Below, in pieces: positions 9,390-18,388 of a stretch of 64,000 nucleotides of DNA. Origin of the DNA: Simkaniaceae bacterium (lineage in GTDB: Bacteria; Chlamydiota; Chlamydiia; Chlamydiales; JACRBE01). The DNA is taken from positions 62,001 to 126,000 of the forward strand of contig JALEGI010000014.1 of NCBI GenBank assembly GCA_022763045.1, in the 5' to 3' direction. The position numbers and the translations under genes were made by a program. The notes under the pieces were generated by a model, which did not search any database, was not told where the DNA came from, and saw nothing but the letters and a program-made list of their open reading frames with translations. How positions within the stretch are numbered: the first letter of the stretch is position 1; each line of letters starts with the position of its first letter.

Positions 9390-10730
9390 TTACTCCTCTT
9401 CTTTTATCGAAGGTGCCTCTTCCTCTTGCTTTTCTTCATTCTCATCGTCTGGGACTTCCCAGCGGTAAGAGGCGCGCACCTCTTCGAGAATATTGCCAAT
9501 CATCTCTGGTGAGAGTCCCGATTTCTCGGAGACCGTTGCAGCAGGGTCTAAAAGCAATTTTCTCGGCGTGTCGTAGCCAGCTGATGTGAGCGAGTCTAAA
9601 ATGAGTGGGTTGAGACCCTCAAGAGCGAGTGGCTCATCGAGGAGCGGATTCTCAGATCTTGCGAGTTGACCCAGTTCAAATAGGCGTTGTTTGTCGTATT
9701 CAGAAGCTTTGTAAATCTTCAGTTCATAGCCAATGAGCTCACCAGTGAGTCGAGCATTGATGCCCTTGCGACCTAGAACTGCAGGATAGTCTTCGTCTTC
9801 GACAACGATGGTTACAATATCGGTTTCCTCATCCACCTCAACTTTCTTGAAGTTGACAGGGGAGAGGGCATTTTTGAGAAGGGTATAGAGATCTTCCGAG
9901 TAGGGGAAGACATCGATCTTCTCGTTATTTAGTTCGCGGATGATATTTTTCACACGGGTACCGCGCACCCCGACGCAGGCGCCAACAGGATCGATTTTCG
10001 GATCGGTTGACGAGACTGCCATTTTTGTGCGGTAGCCGCCATCACGCACAATACGATTGATTGTGATGAGACCCTCGCCCAGTTCTGGAACCTCTTGTTC
10101 GAAGAGCTCCACAACGAGTTGTGGGTGCGTGCGAGATAAAACGACATCGGCACTGCCGTTATCGTTTTCACGCACCTCATAGAGAACAGCCATGACCTTG
10201 TCGCCAAGATGGTATCTCTCGAGTTTTGGGTAGTAGCGGTCGGGCAAAATAGCCTCGACTTTACCGAGATCAATGATGAGCGTGCGCCCTTTCGTGATCC
10301 GCTTAACGGTTCCCGAAATGAGCTCGTTGATGCGGTGGCGGTACTCTTCGTAGACGACATCGCGCTCAGCTCCGCGGAGCTTTTGCGTGATGACTTGACG
10401 CGCCGTTTGCGCCGCAATGCGCCCGAGCGTAAGAGGATCGATTTCGACATCAATCCACTGGCCAAGTTGGCAATCGGGATCGATTTCCCGAGCCTCTTCG
10501 AAGCCGATTTCCTCATCGGGGTATTCGACCGTCTCGACGATCTCTTTTTCAGCGATCGCTGAAATTTCACCCGTTTTGGGATCGACACTCACATTGAGAT
10601 TGCCAACATCATTGATACTTTTGCGCGCAGCGATGCGTAGCGACTCTTCAATCGCTTGAGCAATCACATCGCGCTTGATGCCCTTTTCTCTTTCGAGATA
10701 TTCAAAAATAGCAACTAGATCCTTGTTCAT
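9390..10730 (-). CDS. nusA: Transcription termination/antitermination factor NusA
   Basis: A 446-residue RNA polymerase-binding factor that controls pausing, termination and antitermination. The start is the ATG at 10728-10730 (MNKDLVAIF); longer in-frame starts would run into rpsA and add residues with no NusA character. Domain order is the N-terminal polymerase-binding domain (1-125), an S1 domain (about 135-200), then KH1 and KH2 with VGACVGVRGTRVKNI and VLGRKGINARLTGEL. A helix-hairpin-helix-like segment follows, and the tail is very acidic. The E. coli-type AR1/AR2 repeats are absent. It begins 4 bp downstream of the rpsA stop. Confidence 0.96.
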   Translation of the reverse strand: MNKDLVAIFEYLEREKGIKRDVIAQAIEESLRIAARKSINDVGNLNVSVDPKTGEISAIAEKEIVETVEYPDEEIGFEEAREIDPDCQLGQWIDVEIDPLTLGRIAAQTARQVITQKLRGAERDVVYEEYRHRINELISGTVKRITKGRTLIIDLGKVEAILPDRYYPKLERYHLGDKVMAVLYEVRENDNGSADVVLSRTHPQLVVELFEQEVPELGEGLITINRIVRDGGYRTKMAVSSTDPKIDPVGACVGVRGTRVKNIIRELNNEKIDVFPYSEDLYTLLKNALSPVNFKKVEVDEETDIVTIVVEDEDYPAVLGRKGINARLTGELIGYELKIYKASEYDKQRLFELGQLARSENPLLDEPLALEGLNPLILDSLTSAGYDTPRKLLLDPAATVSEKSGLSPEMIGNILEEVRASYRWEVPDDENEEKQEEEAPSIKEEE

Positions 10731-10734
10731 GGCC

Positions 10735-12447
10735 TCACTCTTCTTCTTTGCTTTCGAAATCACCAACGACGATGTCATCAGAGCTGACATGTCCTTGCTC
10801 GGCCAAGTAGTCTTTGATCGAGAGTGAGATCTTCTTGTGTTCTGGATCGAGTTTAATCACTTTTGCAGTTACCTCGTCATCGACAGAAACAACGTCTTCA
10901 ACTTTGTTGAAGTTTTTGTCTGCGAGCTCAGTGACGTGCACAAGGCCTTCGATGCCGCTATCGAGTTCGATGAAGGCGCCAAAAGCAGTGATTTTTGAAA
11001 CTTTACCGTGAACAATGCTGCCAACGGGGATTGTCTTTTCGATATCTTCCCATGGGTTTGATCCAAGCTGCTTGACGCCAAGAGTGATTTTTTTACTCTC
11101 TTTGTCTACAGATAAGATGATCGCATCGACGCGGTCGCCCTTTTTGAGAACTTCAGAGGGGTGTGAGACTTTCTTGATCCAGCTCAAGTCTGAGATGTGG
11201 ATCAGGCCATCAACGCCTGGCTCTAGTTCAACAAAAGCGCCGTAGTTTGTTAGGTTGCGGATCTCAACAGAGACGTTGCTTCCAACAGGGTATTTCGAAT
11301 CGACTTCATCCCAAGGATTGCTCTCGAGTTGCTTGATACCGAGAGAGATTTTCCCATCTTCTTTTTGGACAGAGAGGACAATCGCTTCAACCTCGTCGCC
11401 TTTGTTGACGATTTGGCCGGGATCAGTAACGTTTTTGACCCATGACATCTCAGAGACGTGGATAAGACCTTCGATCCCATCTTCGATCTCGATAAATGCA
11501 CCGTAGGGCACGAGATTAACGATGCGTCCTTTGACGCGGGTTCCTTGAGGGAATCTCTCTTCGATTGCTTCCCAAGGGTTTTGCTCTTTTTGCTTCAGAC
11601 CGAGAGCAAGACGCCCCTTGTCTTTGTCGATGTTGAGGATCATGACCTCGAGCTCATCGCCAAGTGCAACCATTTCAGATGGGTGCTTGATGCGCTTCCA
11701 AGTCATGTCAGTGATGTGGAGAAGACCGTCAATTCCGTCGAGGTCGAGGAAGACACCAAAGTCAGTGATGTTTTTGACAGTTCCTGTTCTCAGATCGCCA
11801 ACGGCAATGCCATCGAGAAGTTCAGCTTTCTTAGAGACGCGCTCTTCTTCGAGAAGTTCGCGACGTGAGACGACGATGTTCTTTCTCTCGATGTTGATCT
11901 TGAGGATTTTGAAATCAAATGTCTTACCAAGATACTCATCGATATTCTTAATGCGCTTGTTGTCGATTTGTGAGCCGGGGAGGAAAGCCTCCATACCGAT
12001 ATCGACCATCAAGCCACCCTTCACCTTGCGGATCACTTTACCGCGGATGACAGAGCCCTCTTCACAGTTGTTGACGATGTACTCCCACTGACGCTGCTTA
12101 CGAGCTTTGTCGTGTGAAAGAACGATCTGACCATCAGAGCCCTCGGCTTGATCAAGGTAGACCTCGATTTCGCTGCCAAGTTCTAGCTCATCGCGATCCA
12201 TAAATTCTGCGATTGGGATGAGACCCTCAGATTTGAGACCGACATCGACAATGACAAAATCTTTTGTGATTTCGACGATGGTTCCCTTAAGAATCTCGCC
12301 TGAAGTCATTGAAGCGAGTGAACCTTCGCCGGCGCTCTCTTCTTTGTGGTTGAGGAGTTTTTTGAATTCGTTTAAATCTTCTTGACTGAAGGCAACATCA
12401 TCAATGACTTTGCTTTCACTCCAGTCGTATTGTTGGTTGTTTGACAT
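10735..12447 (-). CDS. rpsA: 30S ribosomal protein S1
   Basis: A 570-residue protein of six consecutive S1/OB repeats that captures mRNA on the 30S subunit. Repeat signatures include [53 protein letters not shown] and two further close copies. Each is followed by a GDEVEA and LGxKQ type closing strand. Size matches chlamydial S1. It is the first gene of the minus-strand translation operon; its promoter must lie in the 139-bp gap shared with the divergent aspartokinase gene. A purine-rich AGGAAAA precedes the start. Confidence 0.96.
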   Translation of the reverse strand: MSNNQQYDWSESKVIDDVAFSQEDLNEFKKLLNHKEESAGEGSLASMTSGEILKGTIVEITKDFVIVDVGLKSEGLIPIAEFMDRDELELGSEIEVYLDQAEGSDGQIVLSHDKARKQRQWEYIVNNCEEGSVIRGKVIRKVKGGLMVDIGMEAFLPGSQIDNKRIKNIDEYLGKTFDFKILKINIERKNIVVSRRELLEEERVSKKAELLDGIAVGDLRTGTVKNITDFGVFLDLDGIDGLLHITDMTWKRIKHPSEMVALGDELEVMILNIDKDKGRLALGLKQKEQNPWEAIEERFPQGTRVKGRIVNLVPYGAFIEIEDGIEGLIHVSEMSWVKNVTDPGQIVNKGDEVEAIVLSVQKEDGKISLGIKQLESNPWDEVDSKYPVGSNVSVEIRNLTNYGAFVELEPGVDGLIHISDLSWIKKVSHPSEVLKKGDRVDAIILSVDKESKKITLGVKQLGSNPWEDIEKTIPVGSIVHGKVSKITAFGAFIELDSGIEGLVHVTELADKNFNKVEDVVSVDDEVTAKVIKLDPEHKKISLSIKDYLAEQGHVSSDDIVVGDFESKEEE

Positions 12448-12586
12448 TTGTTTTCCTATATTTTATGGGAAAGCGCCAACTTTTACTTTGAAAAATTGGA
12501 CCGTGACTTGAAGGACAATTTAACAGCAAAAAGAGACACTCTCTCGATGCGGAAAATTGTAACAAAGGATAAAATATAAAATCAAT

Positions 12587-13306
12587 ATGCTTATCATGAA
12601 GTTTGGCGGTGCAGCGCTTGCCACAGTGGATCAAATCGAAAAAGCTGCAGAAATTATTGTAAAAAATGGCCCCTCAGTTGTCGTTGTCAGCGCCATGGGG
12701 GAGATGACAGACCATTTGATCGAGCTTGCCTACCAAGTCCACCCCGAGCCCCCTCCACGTGAAAAAGATATGTTGATCTCCGTAGGAGAGCGCATCAGCA
12801 TGTCGCTTCTTGCTATGGCCCTTGCAAAGAGAGGAGTTGAGGCAATCTCGCTCACTGGCAGTCAATCGGGAATTATTACCTCGACAAATCATAGCGAGGC
12901 CGAAATTTGCGATGTGCGTCCCATTCGCATCCGAGAGGCGCTCTGTCAAAATAAAATTGTGATTGTCGCGGGCTTTCAGGGGGTGAGCTTAGACAAAGAG
13001 ATCACGACACTCGGTCGCGGCGGCTCAGATACGACAGCAGTCGCCCTTGGAGCTGCTTTGCAAGCAACTCAAGTCAATTTTTACAAAGATGTTCCAGGGA
13101 TTTATTCGCACGATCCGAAGGATTTTCCCGAGTCAATTTTTCATGCAAAACTCACTTATAATGAAGCTCTAGAGATCCTTGAGAGGTCTGAAAAAAAAAT
13201 TTTGCATCCGCGAGCAATAAACCTTGCAGCAAAACACGCACTTCCACTACACATACTATCGTTTAAAGAAAAAAGTTACCCACCTTCAGGCACGATAATT
13301 AGTTGA
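12587..13306 (+). CDS. Aspartokinase, catalytic domain only (no ACT domains)
   Basis: A 239-residue amino-acid-kinase fold protein. It carries KFGGAALA (the KFGGTS phosphate loop of aspartokinases), SVGERISMSLLAMAL, LGRGGSDTTAVALGAAL, KDVPGIYSHDPK and KILHPRAINLA. These are the ATP and aspartate contacts of the LysC family, which makes aspartyl phosphate for lysine, meso-diaminopimelate, threonine and methionine. Bacterial aspartokinases normally run to about 400 residues with two C-terminal ACT domains that bind lysine or threonine; both are missing, so feedback control is predicted to be absent. The start may be either the ATG at 12587 or the one at 12596. It overlaps the next gene by one base. 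asd and dap genes are not nearby. Confidence 0.8.
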   Translation: MLIMKFGGAALATVDQIEKAAEIIVKNGPSVVVVSAMGEMTDHLIELAYQVHPEPPPREKDMLISVGERISMSLLAMALAKRGVEAISLTGSQSGIITSTNHSEAEICDVRPIRIREALCQNKIVIVAGFQGVSLDKEITTLGRGGSDTTAVALGAALQATQVNFYKDVPGIYSHDPKDFPESIFHAKLTYNEALEILERSEKKILHPRAINLAAKHALPLHILSFKEKSYPPSGTIIS

Positions 13307-15060
13307 TGGAAGTTCAAGTCCAAGACAAATTTTCAGATGCACTTTTGGAGCAAATTCTCTCTGATGTGGATTTCTCCGATAAAGAGCTCCCGTTTTTGAC
13401 CTACACCGCAGAGGGGGATGCCCTTTGTGCGACGATCATCGCGCACGCTCGAGTGGGGCTGTGCAAATTTATCTACGCCATGTTCTCGCGCTGGCTCGTG
13501 CCAGGACGCACCCTCGAAATTCCCCATCTTATCTCGCTTAATTTTCAAAAAGATGGCCAAAAGCTCAATCTCACTGAAGTTAAAATACCCTTTCGAGAAG
13601 AGACTTCGCTACAAGAGGCGCTCTATCACCTACGTATTTTAGAAAATGAGATCCGTATCGGGGCAAATTCTCTCTACCATGCGGGGCGCATCCTGGAGCT
13701 CAAGGGCATTGGACTCGATGAAAAAACGGCACTCATTCAAGAGAGACTCGCCCACTACGTTTACAGAATGCCCCAGCGAATCGATCACGACATCTTTGCG
13801 ATGATGCAACACGTCTTTATGACCGGAAAAGAGGCCTTTCGCTTGCCTCGCTCGACAGCCCATCTCTCCCGCATTATAGGTGTCATGTACACCTTCTATT
13901 CCGACCTCAACAAGAAAATTGGTGAAGACCCAAGCGATCGCCACATCCTTTTAAAGATCATTCGCCCGAAACTCGCACTACCAATTGGCACGCAAACAGT
14001 ACTTGGTCTCTTTGTCGGTCTCAATTTCATCAAAGAGCACGAGGTCTTCAATCAAAAGCATTTGCTTGAGGCGGTCTCCAACTTTGTTTCAGGCGTTCGC
14101 ATTGTCGAAGACTCTTATATTGTGCGTAAATCGAAAGAGGGGACGCATCTGTGTCTCTATCTCGAGATTGAAAAGGAGTCGGGCTACGATTTTACCAAGC
14201 ACGAGGTGCGCCTTCTGAAGCGGATGCTCGCCCATAGACTTCGCCACTCGATCCAACACCTCATTCGCCCTATTTTCATGCCTCGCAATGAAGAGGAGGT
14301 GATGAAGCACATCGTTACTCTCAGCAAGCAGGTGCGTTTTGTCAAAGATCTACCACAAGTGGTAATTCAATTTGAAAAGGTAACTGACCGCGATTTAATC
14401 TTTACCATTATTATGGTGCGTGTGATTTTACCCGTCTCGCAGAAAATTGAAGAGCTCCTATCTCCCTCCAAAGAGGGGCTTTTCATTACAGTCGATAGGG
14501 TGAAAAATGTAGGGATTATCCGTCGCAAATACCCTAAGGAGGCAGCCGTCTTGCGCGTGCGCCTTCCCTCGCGCTCATTTCTGCGCCAAGACCACTCGAT
14601 TGATTTATTTTCCGCAAGGCAAAAGGCAGCATGTCATCTCGAGAGTCTTATTGGCGAGTTCCGCGACTTCAATGGTGGAATGATCTCTGGACAGATGAAG
14701 CGTCTCAAAGCGCTCAAGGAGAGTGTAGGTGATCAAGGCCTACTTCTCGAGAACTATTTCCACACCCTTGAGCCCAAAGAGATGATCTCGATTTGGAAGC
14801 TCTCTGATCTGAAAAAGCTCTACCTGCAGCTCGAAGAGTGCATTAATATGCGCTTTGATTCAGAGGGAATCAAGATGGCAAAGGTTGTTGAGGAGAACAA
14901 AATCTATTGCGTTGTTGGTTCGCGCAACCCAAAAGATATCACTGTTGAGCATGGGAATCTACCCTCGAGTGAGCTCATTCAGTTTGCCCTCACCGTTTCA
15001 GGAGTGCACTACACAGGCTATGTATCGCCCGTTGCGGCGAAAGTCCCCCTTGCTGTATAG
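13306..15060 (+). CDS. Conserved hypothetical protein, about 584 residues
   Basis: I do not recognise this family. The protein has no signal peptide or membrane segment and is a basic, well-mixed globular sequence with Arg- and His-rich helical stretches (HRLRHSIQHLIRP, LLKRMLAH). Codon use resembles its core neighbours, so it is probably an old resident gene and not a recent arrival. The ATG at 13306 overlaps the aspartokinase TGA, indicating coupled translation; a TTG one codon earlier is also possible. rpe follows after 8 bp. Operon position with primary-metabolism genes suggests a housekeeping role, but no catalytic motif is visible. Confidence 0.75.
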   Translation: MEVQVQDKFSDALLEQILSDVDFSDKELPFLTYTAEGDALCATIIAHARVGLCKFIYAMFSRWLVPGRTLEIPHLISLNFQKDGQKLNLTEVKIPFREETSLQEALYHLRILENEIRIGANSLYHAGRILELKGIGLDEKTALIQERLAHYVYRMPQRIDHDIFAMMQHVFMTGKEAFRLPRSTAHLSRIIGVMYTFYSDLNKKIGEDPSDRHILLKIIRPKLALPIGTQTVLGLFVGLNFIKEHEVFNQKHLLEAVSNFVSGVRIVEDSYIVRKSKEGTHLCLYLEIEKESGYDFTKHEVRLLKRMLAHRLRHSIQHLIRPIFMPRNEEEVMKHIVTLSKQVRFVKDLPQVVIQFEKVTDRDLIFTIIMVRVILPVSQKIEELLSPSKEGLFITVDRVKNVGIIRRKYPKEAAVLRVRLPSRSFLRQDHSIDLFSARQKAACHLESLIGEFRDFNGGMISGQMKRLKALKESVGDQGLLLENYFHTLEPKEMISIWKLSDLKKLYLQLEECINMRFDSEGIKMAKVVEENKIYCVVGSRNPKDITVEHGNLPSSELIQFALTVSGVHYTGYVSPVAAKVPLAV

Positions 15061-15068
15061 TTAATTTC

Positions 15069-15707
15069 ATGAAAATTCAAGTAGCACCTTCTATTTTTGC
15101 ATTTGACCTCGGTCAACTTGCAGACGAGGCAAAGCGCATTGAAAGCGCTGGCGCCGATGCAATCCACTACGATATGATGGATGGCCATTTTGTTCCCAAC
15201 CTATCTCTGAGCACACTTTCTCTGGCTGCTGTGAATCGCAGCACCGACCTATTTATGGATGTGCACATCATGGTCTATAATCCCTTCGATTACATCGAAG
15301 ATTTGGTGAAAAGTGGTGCCGATCGCATCACGTTTCACATTGAGGCAACTGAGGATGTCAAAGAGACAATCGAGTTTATTCGCCGCTGTAATGTGCAGGT
15401 GGGGCTCGCGATTTGTCCAGAAACCTCAGCAGAGCTTTTAGTCCAATATCTCGATGATATCGATCTCGTTTTGGCGATGACTGTGCACCCAGGATTCAGC
15501 GGCCAAGCCTTTATCCCAGAGGTCTTGGAAAAAATTAAGATGTTGCGCCACATTAACAAAAAGGTGCACATTCAAGTCGATGGTGGAATCGATGATAAGA
15601 CGGCCCCTCTTTGTGTTGAAGCGGGTGCTGATATCTTGGTTGCCGGCTCACACCTGTCTAAAGCAAAGGACCTAGAGGCAAAGATTAAGCAGCTGAGAAA
15701 GAGATGA
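15069..15707 (+). CDS. rpe: Ribulose-phosphate 3-epimerase
   Basis: A 212-residue TIM-barrel enzyme interconverting ribulose 5-phosphate and xylulose 5-phosphate in the pentose phosphate pathway. Signature elements are APSIFAFD, HYDMMDGHFVPNLS (metal His and catalytic Asp), FMDVHIMV, MTVHPGFSGQAF and IQVDGGIDDKT, with a phosphate-binding GADILVAGSHL near the end. The stop overlaps the yvcK start (ATGA). In Chlamydia rpe also sits close to efp, accB and accC, supporting the synteny. Confidence 0.96.
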   Translation: MKIQVAPSIFAFDLGQLADEAKRIESAGADAIHYDMMDGHFVPNLSLSTLSLAAVNRSTDLFMDVHIMVYNPFDYIEDLVKSGADRITFHIEATEDVKETIEFIRRCNVQVGLAICPETSAELLVQYLDDIDLVLAMTVHPGFSGQAFIPEVLEKIKMLRHINKKVHIQVDGGIDDKTAPLCVEAGADILVAGSHLSKAKDLEAKIKQLRKR

Positions 15708-16663
15708 AGAAAGTCGTTATCCTGGGAGGAGGGACCGGAAATTTTACCGCCTTACGTGGATTGCGCAAACATCCTTTAGAGCTCAGCTCCATTGTTTCGA
15801 TGGCAGACGATGGGGGATCGACTGGTATTTTGCGCGATGAACTCGGCGTCCTGCCTCCCGGTGATGTGCGACAATGCCTTGTCGCCCTCTCAAACTCTTC
15901 GCGAATCATGCGCTCTTTGATGAACTATCGTTTTGAAGCAGGCGGATTGGATGGCCATAGCTTTGGTAATTTACTGCTCTCAGCTCTTGAAAAAGTGACC
16001 GGTAGCTTTGAGCGTGCCGTTGAAGAGGTGGGGCGCATCTTGCACATTAAAGGAAAGGTTATTCCCGTCACCACTCATCACGTGCGGCTCAAAATGCTTT
16101 TGCACGATCGCAAGCTGCTTGATGGAGAAAAGGAGATCTACCTCTCTGATCAAATCGATCAGGGCTACTCGAGTCTATATCTCGAGCCCGACGCGGCTGC
16201 AAATCCCAACGCTTTGGCTGAAATCGAACATGCCGACGTACTAGTCCTCGGTCCAGGGGGGCTTTTTACCTCGATTATTCCCAATTTACTTGTAAAAGGG
16301 GTGAGCGAGGCAATTGCTAAAAGCCATGCCAAAAAGGTCTTTGTTCTCAATTTAATGAATCGCAAAGGACAGACAACGGGCTACAAGTTAAGCGACTACT
16401 TGAAGGTCTTGCACCAATACATAGGCGATAACATCGACTACACTCTTGTAAACAATCAAATGCCGCCTGAGAATTTGATTGAAAAGTATGCGAAAGAGGG
16501 TGATCTTGTAGAGGTTGATGTCAAAGGAGACCACGTGATTTTGGCCCCCTTACTTGGAGAGCTCACCCAAGTGAATAAAAACGACTTAATCGAGCGCAGT
16601 CTCATTCGTCACGATTCGGATAAGCTCGCAGAGGAGATTGTAAAAATTGCTGATCATCTTTGA
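15704..16663 (+). CDS. yvcK: YvcK/CofD-like nucleotide-binding protein (gluconeogenesis factor family)
   Basis: A 319-residue protein with an N-terminal Rossmann loop ILGGGTGNFTALRGL, the family block MADDGGSTGILRDELG, PPGDVRQCLVALSN, and a C-terminal LVLGPGGLFTSIIPNLL. YvcK binds UDP-sugars and supports cell-wall precursor balance and growth on gluconeogenic carbon in Bacillus and Mycobacterium. It is encoded in an ATGA overlap with rpe and its end overlaps the HAD gene by 17 bp. A role in directing carbon into peptidoglycan or envelope sugars is an inference from the family. Confidence 0.9.
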   Translation: MKKVVILGGGTGNFTALRGLRKHPLELSSIVSMADDGGSTGILRDELGVLPPGDVRQCLVALSNSSRIMRSLMNYRFEAGGLDGHSFGNLLLSALEKVTGSFERAVEEVGRILHIKGKVIPVTTHHVRLKMLLHDRKLLDGEKEIYLSDQIDQGYSSLYLEPDAAANPNALAEIEHADVLVLGPGGLFTSIIPNLLVKGVSEAIAKSHAKKVFVLNLMNRKGQTTGYKLSDYLKVLHQYIGDNIDYTLVNNQMPPENLIEKYAKEGDLVEVDVKGDHVILAPLLGELTQVNKNDLIERSLIRHDSDKLAEEIVKIADHL

Positions 16664-17339
16664 TCTCGATGACACTCTCATCGATACCACCTACTCCATC
16701 ACCCCCAATAAGCTCGAAAAAGCGCTTGAGCGTTTAATGAACGCTGGAGCCACCATTGGAGATTTCAACACTGCCCTGGAGGCGCTTAAGCGCCTCGATG
16801 AGACGGCGATGAGCTCTTCAAATTCGCTCGCCGAGTTTTTGGAGATCAATGAACTTGGCCCAAAAATGAAAAATCTCGCCTTTGATGAGATGCGCTCAAA
16901 TGATTTAAAAGACATTGGAGTCGCTTGCCGTGAGGGGCTTGAAGAGATGATTGAAGAGCTCTCGTGCGATCACACCCTTGCGATTGTCACCTCAGGAGAT
17001 GAAAACCTTCAGCGCCAGAAGATGGAAAAGGCGCGCATTCCGCTCAGAAAATTCAGTGAAGTGATCATCTGCCCTCCAGGCGCGAAGGAAAAGCCCTACC
17101 GCGAGTTGATGCTTGATTTTGAACTCGATCCTCAGGAAATTCTTGTCTGTGGCGATCGCGTCAAAAATGATCTACTACCTGCGAAGAAATTGGGGCTCAT
17201 CACAGTACACATGCGCTATGGTAGGGGGCTTAATTGTCGCGACCACGGCGATTTAGTTGATTTTGAAATTTCCGATTTAAACCAGCTTTCAGATATAATA
17301 GCTCACATTGAACGTTATAACTATTTGAGGAAAATATGA
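16647..17339 (+). CDS. HAD-superfamily hydrolase
   Basis: A 230-residue phosphatase-like protein. HAD motif I is FDLDDTLIDT at the very N-terminus (nucleophile and acid Asp), motif II is VTSGDENLQ, a Lys lies in PPGAKEKPY, and motif IV is CGDRVKNDLLPAKKLGL. Such enzymes dephosphorylate small phosphometabolites; the substrate is not predictable. It begins with TTG inside the yvcK 3' end, placing motif I immediately after the start, and it ends in an ATGA overlap with a 28-codon reading frame that leads into efp. Confidence 0.85.
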   Translation: MLIIFDLDDTLIDTTYSITPNKLEKALERLMNAGATIGDFNTALEALKRLDETAMSSSNSLAEFLEINELGPKMKNLAFDEMRSNDLKDIGVACREGLEEMIEELSCDHTLAIVTSGDENLQRQKMEKARIPLRKFSEVIICPPGAKEKPYRELMLDFELDPQEILVCGDRVKNDLLPAKKLGLITVHMRYGRGLNCRDHGDLVDFEISDLNQLSDIIAHIERYNYLRKI

Positions 17340-17422
17340 AATCCTCATACAATCTACCTTTTTCTTGTCTTGGCGATAAGAGGGGTAAAATTTTAACCAC
17401 AAATAATGGAATCCACTCATGA
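17336..17422 (+). CDS. 28-codon micro-ORF coupled between HAD gene and efp
   Basis: An ATG at 17336 shares ATGA with the HAD stop, and the TGA at 17420-17422 shares ATGA with the efp start. TTGAGGAAAAT just upstream provides a Shine-Dalgarno-like GAGG. The peptide begins MKSSYNLPFSCLGDK and ends in NNGIHS; it has no recognisable domain. Perfect overlap on both sides makes it likely that ribosomes pass through it on the way to efp, so it may act as a translational coupler or leader. It could instead be chance spacing between coupled genes. No homologue is known to me. Confidence 0.4.
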   Translation: MKSSYNLPFSCLGDKRGKILTTNNGIHS

Positions 17423-17976
17423 TTAAATCGAACCAACTCTCACCCGGAATGACCATTCGAGTTGGAAGTAAGATCTACCGCATCGAATCGTGCGTCAAAG
17501 TATCGATGGCCCGCGGTGTGCCCTTCATGAAAACCAAGCTCAAGACCCTCACCGGTGATGAAGTCACAGAAAAAAACTTTAAGCTCGGACAAGAGGTTGA
17601 AGTTGTCAAACTCGTTGAAAGACACATTGAGTATCTCTACCTTGAGGGTAAAGATCACATCTTTTTAGACATCGATACACTCGAATCGGTCCCCGTCGAC
17701 CAAGATGTGATTGGAGACAAGGTCAATTTTTTAAAAGAGGGCGTTGAGCTCAAAGCGATGTTTTATGGCGACACGATCTTTTCGGTTGACCTGCCGCAGT
17801 TTTTGGAGCTCACAATTGTGAAAACAGAAGACATGTCAGGTAAACCCTCCATGTCGGGAACGAGTAAAATTGCCATTTTGGAAACGGGCGCAAAGGTAGA
17901 AGTGCCCATGTTTATCGAATCGGGGGATGTCATCAAAGTCGACACCGTCGAATCTGAATTCGTACAAAGGGTTTAA
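17419..17976 (+). CDS. efp: Elongation factor P, accB-linked chlamydial paralogue
   Basis: A 185-residue three-domain translation factor that relieves stalling at polyproline. It resembles the chlamydial EF-P encoded beside accB: SNQLSPGMTIRVGSKIY, VKLVERHIEYLYLEGKD, and the C-terminal signature IESGDVIKVDTVESEF. The loop at the tip of domain I reads KVSMARGVPF. In most EF-Ps this loop has a lysine (PGKG) that is beta-lysylated, 5-aminopentanolated or otherwise modified; here the matching position seems to be Arg. accB follows immediately, and the start is coupled to the 28-codon ORF. Confidence 0.93.
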   Translation: MIKSNQLSPGMTIRVGSKIYRIESCVKVSMARGVPFMKTKLKTLTGDEVTEKNFKLGQEVEVVKLVERHIEYLYLEGKDHIFLDIDTLESVPVDQDVIGDKVNFLKEGVELKAMFYGDTIFSVDLPQFLELTIVKTEDMSGKPSMSGTSKIAILETGAKVEVPMFIESGDVIKVDTVESEFVQRV

Positions 17977-17977
17977 A

Positions 17978-18385
17978 TTGAATTTCAAAGAGATAGAAAA
18001 ATACACAAAAGAGATGGAGCGTTTGGGTTTGCGCCGACTTACCTTTACAGATGATAAGGGCAATGAGGTGACTCTCGAGCGCGATGGCGCCCCCGCCTAT
18101 CACCCCGCTCCTGCTGCCGCCCCAGCGACACAAGCCGCGCCCGCCCAAGAGGGGACATTCATCAAATCACCAATGGTTGGTACCTTCTACACCTCACCAG
18201 CACCTAGCGATCCTGCATTTGTGCAAGTGGGAGATGTAGTGAATGAAGAGACAGTTGTCTGCATCGTTGAGGCGATGAAAGTGATGAACGAGGTAAAAGC
18301 TGGCACGAGTGGAACGATCAAGCGCATTCTCCTAGACAACATGCAAGCTGTGGAATTTGGAACGAAACTTTTCGAAATAGGATAG
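17978..18385 (+). CDS. accB: Biotin carboxyl carrier protein of acetyl-CoA carboxylase
   Basis: A 135-residue carrier with three parts: an N-terminal helical segment (NFKEIEKYTKEMERLG), an Ala/Pro linker (APAAAPATQAAP) and a C-terminal biotinyl domain. The biotin-accepting lysine is in VEAMKVMNEVKA, the classical EAMKxMNE motif. The TTG at 17978 was chosen because it directly follows the efp stop, has AAAGG upstream and gives the usual BCCP N-terminus; the longer in-frame start would lie inside efp. The product carries carboxybiotin between AccC and the carboxyltransferase in fatty-acid initiation. Confidence 0.95.
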   Translation: MNFKEIEKYTKEMERLGLRRLTFTDDKGNEVTLERDGAPAYHPAPAAAPATQAAPAQEGTFIKSPMVGTFYTSPAPSDPAFVQVGDVVNEETVVCIVEAMKVMNEVKAGTSGTIKRILLDNMQAVEFGTKLFEIG

Positions 18386-18388
18386 ACA

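Noticed and set aside
8286-9468. Several plus-strand frames antisense to infB and nusA
   Set aside because: They arise from the Lys/Ala/Pro-rich coding sequence of IF-2; the minus-strand gene is unambiguous.
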